Assembly (NCBI GenBank): GCA_050084515.1
Contig: CM114273.1
Span: 18,538,001 to 18,602,000, forward strand
Source: Blasia pusilla
Lineage: Eukaryota > Marchantiophyta > Marchantiopsida > Blasiales
DNA length: 64,000 nt
Reading direction: 5' to 3'
The notes under the pieces were generated by a model that ran no database searches, was not told the origin of the DNA, and saw only the letters and a program-made list of their open reading frames with translations. A program made the position numbers and the translations under genes. Shown one piece after another: positions 19,926-31,000 of this stretch; the stretch's first letter is position 1, and each line of letters opens with the position of its first letter.

Positions 19926-20234
19926 TGTGGAAAACTGCTAAAGAAGCATAACTGGTGGAAAACCGCTCTCACACTCACACATCACCATGGAAAACGAAAT
20001 TTGCAATGAGAGAATGAGTGGAGGCTGGTCCCCTTCTCAATTATATAGGGTATGTACAAGCAACCCTAACCCTAACCTTAACCATAATCTCGAGTTAGAC
20101 TAATTGTGATTAATTAACCTTAGTTAAGATAATCACGCTTAATTGACTAACCAAGATTAAGCTCCCCTACTTCGTGTGAGTACCAAATGTAACAGTTCAG
20201 GTGTCTCATGAGCTTGATTGTAACTCAATCTTCA
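19926..20234 (-). repeat. Copia 5' LTR (309 bp), minus orientation
   Basis: Starts TGAAGA and ends CCACA on the minus strand, contains CCCTATATAATTGAGAAGG (TATA region), and matches the plus-strand LTR at 24927-25236 over its whole length. Confidence 0.85.
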
Positions 20235-20410
20235 ATAAAAATTGGCAAAGGAAACATCAAAAGTAAGTGGCTCTTGCTCCGGTGAGCACTCCCATGAACC
20301 GTTGAACAGGGAATACGGTCCCCAAACTGCAAAACCAGCGAGTGGCCAGCGAGCTCCCCCATGAAGCTCTCTCACTCACTCACTCATTCTCTCATTGTAA
20401 ATCAAGTAGA

Positions 20411-21600
20411 TATAGAGGGAATTAAAATAAAAAACCTAAATATGGTTTCCCAATTTTAAATTGAACATAGAGTATGATTTTGAAGATCCACACGGTCCAA
20501 GGGCAAGAGGGAATCCCCAACCCCATATTTCTCATTTTTCACCTCAATCCAACGATGGAAGCTTGGGGTGTATGGGTAAGAAGACCAAAATTCAAAGAAG
20601 ACTTGGAACATTACTCGTAAATCACTCACGTTCCTCTTTCTCCTCCCCATCCTCAATAAGGGGTCCAAAACTCAGGAAATTTTTCCCATAGGGGCGCCCT
20701 AACCCCAAGATCAAAGGGGAAAAGAAACAACTTCAAATGACCACTCACACATAGAATTAAAAATTGTAAACCCTAAACAAGGTTGTTCATTTTTGGTTTG
20801 AGCATGGGGGCCAAAGGGCAGATTTGAATCTTTGAAGTGTTGTAGAGGTCTAATTCAAAGTCTTTTGCCAAGTTTTATGACCATCCAATGGTTAGAAGAA
20901 AAGAAAGCTCCATGTTAACATGAAAATGACACAACGACTTGGAACAATCCTAATATAGGTCCTCCTCGACCTTCTTGACCACCCATTTTCTCCCCTCCAC
21001 CCTCAACTAGAGATCCAAAAATCAGGAATTTTTTCTGAAAGGGGCACTCCAATTAGAGTAACATAGGGGAAAAGAAAAAAACTTCAAATGATCACTCACA
21101 CACGGAATTAAATCATAAACCCATGTTCATAAATAAAAAACTATAAATGACCACTCACAGATGGAATTAAAAATCGTAAACCCTAAACAAGGCCTTCCAC
21201 TTTTGCTATGAGCATGGGGAGCTACATGGTAGATCGGAACCTTTGAAGTTGTGGAGAGATTTAATTGAAAGGCTTGTGCCAATTTTCATCACCATCCAAT
21301 GGTTGGAAGTAAAGATAGCTCCATGTTAACATGAAAATGCCACAAAGACTCGAAAGAATTCTACTTGAAGCCATGCTTTTCCTTCATGATACCTCCTTTT
21401 CAACACCATCCAATGGTTGGAAACAAAGATACCTTCCATGTTAACATGAAAATGACATAAATACTTGGAAAAATCCTACTCAAATCCCTCCTCTTCCTTC
21501 TTGATCCCTCTTTTTCTACCCTCCCCCCTCAACTAGAGGTCAAAAAATCAGGAAACTTTTCCCAAAGGGGCACCCAACTCCACGAACACAAAGAAAAAAA
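20411..21600. repeat. Tandem repeat of ~340-410 bp units, partly degenerate
   Basis: Units start with GTAAACCCTAAACAAGG or a relative near 20419, 20765 and 21175. They share CCATCCAATGGTTGGAAG, CTCCATGTTAACATGAAAAT, CCTCAACTAGAG, ATCAGGAA and AAACTTCAAATGACCACTCA. A last partial unit runs from about 21400. No coding potential. Confidence 0.75.
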
Positions 21601-21639
21601 TAGTGTTGAAACTCGGGGTAAGAAATTATATTCCAACAG

Positions 21640-21906
21640 CAATAAAAAGAAACACGATAACATTTGAGCATGAAATCATTTAAACATATCAGTTGTTGTT
21701 TATGACTCAATATTACAAGGCGAGTGAAACAAGTATGACTCGTCTTGACTAAAGGGTATTGATAACTACTTTAGTCATAAGCATATGACTAGGTGAGTTG
21801 TATGAACCTAAATTTTATGACTAAACCATTTTAGTCATAATTTGAGTCATTCTTTCGATGAGTCATTTAAAGTCTAGTCATAAAAACCACCTATTTCTTC
21901 TAGTGA
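21640..21906. mobile_element. Possible CACTA-type transposon end
   Basis: The segment ends TTTCTTCTAGTG, the reverse complement of CACTAGAAGAAA, a typical CACTA terminus. It holds repeated subterminal motifs TTAGTCATAA/TATGACTA in both orientations. The other end was not found, so it could be a fragment or a small non-autonomous copy. Confidence 0.45.
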
Positions 21907-23847
21907 CGGGTTTTTGCTGAACAAAATGAAGTACCACATGGTGATAATGCAAATTTTTCTGGTCTTCGTGCATCAATGAGCTTGCCTGAGAGTATGCCTA
22001 TAGTGAATACACTTGGAGCTATAGAGATAACAATCCAAGAGGTGGAAGTAGCACGACGGGATTTTGAAAATGGAACCTTGATGGTTGGTGAAGAAGATAG
22101 CTATTCGAGTGAAGACTCCGAAGACTTCTTGGATTGAAGTACATAGTTAGCATCAAATTGACAATACCTCTCATTTTTTTTCTGAACTTGACTTTCATAC
22201 TACTCTATTTTTTTCAGAGCAAAATGGTGAGATGAGTCCACATTTTGCTCAAGGGAGTCGTATTGATCTAGAAGAGTGACTATCCAACAAGGGCTTGGAT
22301 GAAACAATTGGCTATGCTTCATGACGGTAGAGTTTTCTAAACGTGAAGTGAAGGCATGGATGGGAGTGAGACCTCAAACCAAAGTAGATCATATCATTTT
22401 ATTGATTGTGAACAAGATAAGGATGAGTCAACGCTCCCAAATCCTTATGAAGAGATGCGATAACAACGAAAAAGGACGATCAAGGCTCGTGAAGCTGCCA
22501 TCTTTGGTAGTTGTGATATTGTGCCACAATAAATGTCTTTGAGGATATTTTGGGTATATTTTCTTCTTAGATAATTTCCATATAGATGTATAATGATTAT
22601 TTTTATTTACCTTAATTTGTTGGTTGATCTCTGAAGTTTTCCAAAGGCTAGATCTATTGTTAGGAGAGATCAAACTGTTTCTCTGCCTATACACACGTGT
22701 CCCAAGCCCTCTAGGCCTCAACCAGAACCCTATGGCCCAAAAGGCACTCGCCCTTGTCAAAAAGCCCGCAGGCATGTAGTGCAAAGACAAAAGGAGAGGG
22801 TCGACCAATAGGAGAGGGCAGAAAATGGAAGAGTCCCAAGCCCTCTAGGCCTGAACCAAAACCCTATGGGCCAAAAGGCACTCGCCCTTTTCATACTTTT
22901 TAGGAATTTCTAGCTATCAAGGTTTAAAGAAGAAAAACAATGTTCCTTTACACAGAATCCTTCGTCTCAAGGAAACCACCAATGCAAGATACCTAAATAT
23001 GTCCTCTGATAAGGATGATCAGTATGAGAGACGACAAGGAGATGAACCTTCCACCAAGCCTCGTGAAGATTCATGGATAATTTTCTCTAGCTTGCTCTCT
23101 ATTCATATATTTATGATTAGGTGTGTTATGATTGGTTCTGGTGGATTTGGTTTGCGTGTTGGAAGGAATACTCATGACGATTCTGGTATTTCATTGAATT
23201 TCTAAGAACCCCACCGAGCGTATTGAGGAAGACCATGCGAGGGAAACTCCTCCCTACGTAGCTTCACGATGGAATGTGCCAAGAGGCACTACTATTCAAA
23301 CCATGGGAAGAGCTAGTGGACTTCCATCACCATATCCTAGTGAGGCATGGCCCCCTAGTGGGATGCAATGGAATCCCACACTAGGTGGGTGGTTCTGCCC
23401 CGGACCACCACCTCAAGGACATGGTTCATAGCCTTATCCAGTAGGAGGACAACAACAATGGGCCAGTAGCAGTATCTCCTCACAACCCCCATGAGCTTCC
23501 TTTGTAAGTATGGAATGTGGAAGTATTTCTGAAATTTTATTGCAGAAATAAGCACAACCTGTTCATTTTTGTTGATTCTAGAAAGCTTTTATTATTCAAC
23601 TATCCATTAGAGCGTGTTTTTCTAATGTGACTTTTATATGAATAGGATGGAGGAATAGAAGGACAAGAGATATTTCTAAGAGGTCCAACCTCTTATTATT
23701 ATAGAGATTCTGGTGAGGTATCGCCGAGTGCAAGTCAATCTTGTCCATCACCATCCATGACTCAGAGTCCGATAGATGGGGTACACCTTGTTGGTAACCC
23801 CTTAAATTCTACATCTCCACCCTCCCCAATAGATTGTTGGGAACCTC

Positions 23848-23850
<3 letters not shown>
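21907..23850 (+). other. Decayed transposon-derived coding sequence, family unknown
   Basis: Short plus-strand frames are visible: an acidic Ser-rich end EEDSYSSEDSEDFLD near 22094-22135, a fragment MSSDKDDQYERRQGD at 22999, and a Pro/Gly-rich piece near 23340-23480. A repeated phrase (CCCAAGCCCTCTAGGCCT) is found at 22699 and 22832. I recognise no domain. The acidic end is like proteins that accompany plant transposases, but that is only an impression. Confidence 0.3.
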
Positions 23851-23853
<3 letters not shown>

Positions 23854-23927
<74 letters not shown>

Positions 23928-23934
23928 TGGAAGA
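23854..23934 (+). repeat. (CT)n microsatellite, ~80 bp
   Basis: About 40 uninterrupted CT dinucleotides; likely to be length-variable. Confidence 0.97.
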
Positions 23935-24039
23935 AGGACCAAAAAAATTTTAATATGATGTATAGAATTTGGAAGTAAGATTAGCTAATCTATCTGTGAC
24001 TTTAGCAAGTACACAATCAAGTATCCATTACACGCAGAA

Positions 24040-24890
24040 TTTGATATGAAGGACTTGGGTGAACTCAAATACTTCCTTGGTGTTGAGTTTATCAAGGTTG
24101 GAACTTGGAGCAAGCATGTGGTTATTACAACGATAATATGCTCTTCACATGCTTTCAAAAGTATGGTATGACGGCTTGTAAGCCAATCTCTACACCGTTG
24201 GACTAGAGTGTGAAGCTAAGAGTGGATGAAGGAGAGTTTCTTGCAAATTCTAATATGTAAAGATACGTGGTTGGAAGTTTGATTTATCTTACTATAATCA
24301 TGCGAGATCTAAGCTATGTAGTTAGCCTACTAAGCCAATTTATGCAAGCACCTCCAAAACCTCACCTTGATGCTATGAGGAGGATTATGCAATATGTGAA
24401 ATTCTCTGTTCAATTCGGGCTTCTATTGGAACCTTCTCGGAGTTTGTAATTACAAGGATTCACAGATGTTGATTGGGCAAGAAGCATGTTTGATAGACAC
24501 TCCACATCTGGTTATTCATTTACCTTGGGAAGCGCAACTATAAGTTGGGCTTCAAAGAGCAACCTATAGTTGCTTTATCTTCAACACAGATTGAGTACAT
24601 AGGAGCAACCAATGCAGAATATGAGGTCTTATGGCTTCATCGATTACTTACTGAGATTGGTGTTAGTAACTTAAGACCTAATATAATATATGCAGACAAT
24701 ATTAGTAGCATCAAGCTTTCTAATAACCCTGTGTTTCATGCTAGAACAAAGCATGTTGAGATGCATTATCATTTTATGAGAGAAAAAGTGCTTGCAGGAG
24801 AAATTGACCTTGTGTATATAGGTACAAATCAACAAATTGCTTATATCTTTACAAAGGCATTGTCTAAAGATAAGTTTGAGATGATTTAGA
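24040..24890 (+). pseudogene. Copia RT end and RNase H
   Basis: Reads EFDMKDLGELKYFLGVEF (RT after the YVDD motif), VGSLIYLTIIMRDLSYVVS, then RNase H: IVALSSTQIEYIGATNAEYE and VFHARTKHVEMHYHF, ending FTKALSKDKFEMI with TAG at 24887-24889. Frames break near 24150-24250 and 24450. It is the 3' half of the Copia family whose 5' half lies inverted at 16700-20234. Confidence 0.85.
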
Positions 24891-24926
24891 CGTTAGAGTT
24901 ATCAATATAAGCTTGAGGGGGAGTAT

Positions 24927-25236
24927 TGAAGACTAAGTTATAGTCAAGCTTATGGGACACCCGAACTCCTATATTTGGTACTCATACAAAGTAGGGAAGC
25001 TTAATTTTGGTTACCCATTTAAGTGCAATTATCTTAACTAGGGTTAGTTAATCATAGTTAGTCTAACTCAAGACTATGGTTAGGATTAAGGTTAGGATTT
25101 CTAATACATACCCTATATAATTGAGAAGGGGACCAACCTCCAATTATTCTCTCATTGCAAAATTTCGTTCTCCATGGTAGTATGTGAGTGTGAGAGTCAT
25201 TTCCCACCAATTATGCTTCTTTAGCAATTTTCTACA
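24927..25236 (+). repeat. Copia 3' LTR (310 bp), plus orientation
   Basis: Begins TGAAGAC right after the polypurine tract GAGGGGGAG and ends TTTTCTACA. Same family as 19926-20234, with numerous substitutions, so the insertion is old. Confidence 0.85.
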
Positions 25237-28020
25237 CAACATACCCAAGTCATGCACAATGAATGCCAAAAATCCGTGAAACTTGATCAGAACTATAGCA
25301 TTTGTCCTCTCTATCCTGTTGTCGATCTATGACCAATTAAAGACTCCTAAATCTCTCTCGAGATCTATATGGAAGAGGAGGGTGATGGTTGCTAACCCAC
25401 ATCTTCTAGAGTATGTAATAGTCACCTTCTCTCCCAAATCAGGGCAGACCATAATGAAATGTATGAGAAAAAATATTTTTTTCCATAGTCATCAACTCTT
25501 TCCACACTCATGTCACATCCCATAAAGTCCATGGATACCTAACCATCATCATCATCATCCCCCACTAATGTTTGAATTGTCTTTAAGTAAAGTCACAAAC
25601 GTCTCTCACATCCTTCTCGACTCAACCAAAGCACGATTGAACACTTGAGTGATACTTTTCATGTCCATAGTCTTACCCAAGATCTATGAATTTTTCATTG
25701 TAGGAATTTTTATCATACTTGTAGAGAACCCCTTTGCTCCCTCTCGCTCGTCGGGATTGGGCTACACTGATTTTCATGAATGCTTATCTCGTATCATGCT
25801 TGGTCCTTCTTTCCAAAATAATGGGATGCCCAAAAAGTCAACAATGTAGGCAATACAAGAGTTGTGCTTTCTACTATCCCATCCTATTAGCAAATTCAAC
25901 AATGGTACGTCATCTTGAGAAAGAACCTTAGATGATAGTCATGGATCCAAGACTTCATCCGCAATGAGTAATAATGGTCCATGGACTCCATAATAAGCCC
26001 ATCTCAATTCCACACATAGCAAAAGGTTTATCCACCATAATCTTGGATGGTGTATGCTTGGTCCAGCACTCACCACATCCAAACATCACTATCGCTCATA
26101 TCCAAGTCTCCAAGACCACACGTAATAAACACTTGCCATGACTCATATGTAATTATCACATGACAACAATACATTTTCCATATTCAAAGTTGGAGAGCAT
26201 CTCTAGGGCTAGAAGTGTATGAAGAATTCGAGGCACCTCCCCAAAGATACTAGACTTTGAGTCTTATAAAACAAGTTCACGACCCACCAAAGAATAACCC
26301 TGACATAGTTGCTTTGCCATCATAAAATAAATTGCTCTATTCTATGCAGACCATACACCCCCAACAAGGGAGTATGGAATGGGATCCGTTGCCTTTTTCA
26401 ATACTCATTTTTCATATATCCTTGCTACTTCTCCATTGAAAATTAAAAAATTCCCACTCCCACCTCATTTGGAAGACAATAAAATCCCAACCTCCCTCCT
26501 CTCCACCACATGTAAGTAAATCCCTCCTTCAATGATTTTGAGCTTCCTTGCAGACCTTTGGTGTGTACTTCATCAAAAGCTCCCAAGAGTTGACTATTTC
26601 CAGCATTATTTATTTTCATTCTTTGCATTAACAATATATAATAGATTTTTTATCCATATCCACTGTTATTGAATTTGTTTGTAGATTCTTATGGGCGATG
26701 AAGAATCCCATCTACCTTGCATAGAAGTTGCATTGAAGGAAGTATCCAATCAACTTCATTCATCACAACAAGCAATAAGAAGCCAATCTCTCAAGCCATA
26801 TAGAACAAAATATCCTAAATACTATTATGACAGGTTATCCTTTCAACCCAAATTACAAATCATGCAAAATCATGTTGAGCATTGATGCACCCACTTCAAC
26901 ATCCTCCATCCGACAATAGAGAATTATTTTCGATGATATCATGAGCAATGCTACTTCGCACATCTCCACATGAAAGACCGTCTCAACCTCCTTCTATATC
27001 ATCATCAGACGAGGGGAGGGAAAAATCCCCGATTCTATTGCAAACCATGATGGAGACTCCTTCATGCTAGTCCCATAAATTGAAACAAAAATTGAGATCC
27101 TTTCATAATATAGAAATTAGAAGGAATCTAAATGAGCCCTTTGTATGAGAAGGATATATAGTGGCCTCGGATTACGCATAGTTATGTTAAGGGGTTATAG
27201 TTGTGTGACTTGGATTATCTAGAGAAGAAAGTGGTTGTTGGATGATTGAACCCTCTTTTGCATTAAGGTGCCAAACAATCCAGGAGTTGCAAGACATATC
27301 CCCTAGCATACCCACATCTGCGTAAGGATGTGGAGTTTATTCTTTTCATGTGAGGAGAAAATTAGATCAAATGTCATTTTCTAGACCAATAATGTACTTT
27401 TGGGAATCATGGTGCTAGCAAATTCACTAACGGATTCAGGCGCCTTTGTTGGATTACATAGAATGATTTGAGCACATGTTTTCTCACAGCCATCCCAAGA
27501 GAGTCCAAATTCCAACAAAACTCATAATGTGTCAAAACAACGAGGATGATTACAATCAGTACTCAAGATGGTGAGTAGAGGGGGGACAAAATCTCATTCA
27601 ATATTCTTGCCACAAACCATTCCATGATACATTACGAAGTTTCAGGATTGTCATCAAACAACATTCAAGGCAGCGGTGAAGGTTGACACTACATATTACC
27701 AATGATAGCTGGATACATTGGCAGCACAAGCTCTTCAGAAGAACAAAAGGATTGAAAATCATTAGAGCAATACAGCATTTGAGGTCATCCCACTTTCATA
27801 GACTTGCCAACTGTTGACACATACCCGAATAACCATGAAGTGCACATCATGTCTTGGATAAGGTTGGTGCCTTTGCTCTGTGTCACTACCACGCTACCAG
27901 CAGATATGAAAAGACCTATGTAGAGGCCTGAACCGAAAGCTACGCAAATTGGTGTTGATGGGAGTTCACCTGGGAAACTTCTACAACCATAGTTTGGATC
28001 TTGTACAGTCAACCTTGGCA
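25237..28020. other. Intergenic stretch without recognised gene; includes the SWC4 3' flank
   Basis: Only short, unsupported frames occur. AT-rich, with no repeat that I could link to the other elements. The part nearest 28020 is the downstream side of SWC4 and will hold its 3' untranslated region and polyadenylation site. Confidence 0.6.
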
Positions 28021-31000
28021 TCAGCTGTCAGCAGTCTTCATTTTGCGCGCCCGCTTGTGGTGAGGAGGTGAAGCAGGGGCCTCTGAAAATCTTGCAGGGG
28101 CCTGAAAGCCAGAAGTAGTTAGAAAGTATTCTCGTTCGTACAAACTGATGTCATTGTGTGTTAACTTGCTCTATGCTGTTAGTAAGACAGGGTCCACTTA
28201 GAGTAAACAATTCATCACCTATGTACCAGATGTGCATCTTGACGCCATATTTCCATAAAAGTTTTGGAAGTTTTATTGATCAACTCTCACCTTACGCTTG
28301 TGCTCCCTTTTGCCGACTCGTTCCCCTGCAACACCAGATTTGTCATGAGTAACCAGTTCTATATGAACACGCCACCTAAACCCTAGACCTGGTCTCAAAC
28401 ATCCATCCAACCGCAGGGAAGGATGTACTGAAATTCTTGTGTTCACAGTGCAGATATATGCTCAAGCAAACTTACTTCACCAAATGACACTGAAATCCAG
28501 GTTGTTAACTAAAGATTTAGTCTGACCTGAAAAGCCATCTGTATCTGCTCCAATAGTGGTTGCCCGAGTTGACACCCGCTCATGGTCATTCCCACGATGT
28601 GACCTCTGTCGCATACAATCCAGATGATCCTTCTTGTAAGCAGCATAAGCTTGATCCTAAAATGTAATCCAAGCTTGGATGACCAGCAAACTAGATCTTT
28701 GGGATCAAATTGGCCTTCATCACAATGCCATGAATCTTGGCATCCCAACAACCATAAACTATGTAATCTTGCTTGAAGGCTACACATGATACATGACACG
28801 CGCTCATGGTCATTCCCACGATGTGACCTCTGTCGCATACAATCCAGATGATCCTTCTTGTAAGCAGCATAAGCTTGATCCTAAAATGTAATCCAAGCTT
28901 GGATAACCAGCAAACTAGATCTTTGATCAAATTGGCCTTCATCACAAGGCAATGAATCTTGGCATCCCAACAACCATAAACTATGTAATCTTGCTTGACG
29001 GCTACACATGATAAAAGAAAACTGTTCCTCGTCTGAATCCATTTATTACCTTAGGTGTACTTGGAGTTGGAATATCTGCATATGGGTTCTCGCGTAATAG
29101 TGAGACTTCAGCTTCTTTCCACTGGACCTGAGCAGTAACAACCAAGGTTAGATAAGATGAAACCATGTAACCTCTCTCTCTCTCTAAACAAAATCCTATG
29201 GGAGAAAACAATAGAATTGACTAACAAAACAGTTTTAAGGCCTGGAAAAAAATTTGATTAACATAACTATAAACACAATAAAAAGAGAAGGAAAGGGAAG
29301 TTACCTGTTTCTGCAGAGTGATGAGTGCTAATACTTCCTTCCGAAGTTCCATGTGCTCTGTACAAACAGCCTTAGTGGGAACTTTTGCCTTTGGCCGAGC
29401 CTGTGATTCACAAGCAACAGATCTCCACATAAGCAAAACAAGATTCAGCCATTAATACAGCATGAAGTACTTTTTCAGGATCAGAAAGTGGTTGAGAAGG
29501 TCACTTACTCCAAGCTCTTCAAGCATCTGATCAACACGCTTGGATGTCCTCACACCAGCGGCAGTTACACTGGCTTGAACCAGTTGTGCTAAATGCGCAG
29601 CTCTCAGGTACACTCGTGGCTGATTAACACAACCACCCACCAACTGTGTCACAAATCTCCATTCCAGGGTCAGATCATCATTTGGTTCCCATCAATGAAA
29701 CTTTACAGGTCTCATAACAGCAAAGTGCCCCATCAGTACAACAGGATTTTCTCTTCTTAATCCTTATGTTCAGAACATAAGTATGACAAGGCACATAGCT
29801 CCTCTAAAAGCTTTGACAACACTCCTGCTCTACATTAATGTCAAACTGAAGAAAAACATTTTACCTGCACGTATCCATCAATCTGCCGTCACTAGTAAGG
29901 AAAATGAAAGGTGTACACAACAGGAAAGGGGAATTATTACCAGACGTGGCCCAGGAGTAGCAGATGGACCACCCGCTGGTGCTGGTATGGCTGGAACAGA
30001 AACTGCAAGTATCCCAGCCCCAGTGGACACAGCAGTAGGTGTGGACTGGTGAGGAGAGGAAGGATGAGCAGGTGACCTTGGGGACTTTTCTACCCCGTCC
30101 ATATTTGCAATACTACTATCAGGTACTGAGACACTGAGAGGGACCTCTGCCTCCTCTGCCATCTGCATGACGACTTCCAACTCATGAGTGAGAAAGGACC
30201 TTTATTGCAACATTTTGAATCATATACTTCCGCCATTAGAAACAATCAAAGTCAACATACATTCTAGTGGACAAAAAATTGGGAAAAGCTCTCCTTCGTC
30301 ATGTTAGAGAGTTAGCCATTCGTCAGTCTCAATATCATAGCAGTAAGAAGGACAAAGCAAACCTTTGCATTCAGTCGTGCTTCTGTGATACGTTTGGCTT
30401 CTGCTAAGACCTGAACAATGAACAAAATTATCAGGTTCACAGTGGTAAACCAGCATCCTCAGTAAAGCCCCATCTCAGATGCACGCTAGTCACGCGACCT
30501 TGCAAACTTGAGAATGATTGTTAAGCACAAAACAATGTCACCCACCTCAGCATCTTCCCGTTCTTGTTGTCTGGATTGAGACATTAGGACTCCGAGAGCT
30601 CTCTTCCGTTCAACTTCATATTGAACATTGTATGTATCCTGTTCAAGAACAATACAAATCACTCGCTTTGCACCATTACTAATGAAGAACCAGATCTGAT
30701 GATGAGATCCAGAAAATCTTTGTGAGTGAACCAAGCAAAATAAAACTTCACATTAAGAACCGTATTTACAGCCATAGACATCTTATGTGGGCACATTTTA
30801 GGTAAGCACCTGTCCAGAGAAACTGCTAGGCATGTTAGGAAATGAAACACCAAGTACTGAGTAAAACAATCACAATTTTCCCAATCAAGTGTTACAAAAA
30901 ATGTCTTTGGTGGCATGAGAAATAACTTAGAGTTTTACAGACAGTTATCTTCTGGTGAGAGACAATTACTCTTTGTGCTGCAGCATTGAAAACATGAATC

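Larger units (their letters stand above)
16700..20234 (-). mobile_element. Ty1/Copia element, 5' half (LTR, gag, protease, integrase start), inverted
   Basis: On the minus strand: LTR 20234-19926, tRNA-Met primer site 19925-19914, gag region, CCHC knuckle, protease, pre-integrase domain and the beginning of the integrase (CSACQFGKQTRFPFP, IHSDV), ending abruptly near 16700. The LTR is the same family as 24927-25236 on the other strand. A ~960-bp insertion lies in the gag region. Confidence 0.85.

Noticed and set aside
23757-23978. Open frame across the CT microsatellite
   Set aside because: The frame is only open because (CT)n codes for Ser-Leu repeats.
28440-28500. A 9-nt micro-exon TGTCATTTG in SWC4
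   Set aside because: It would fit the phases, but exon 28656-28527 already joins directly to 28325 in phase 1 and gives the expected [12 protein letters not shown] sequence, so it is not needed.
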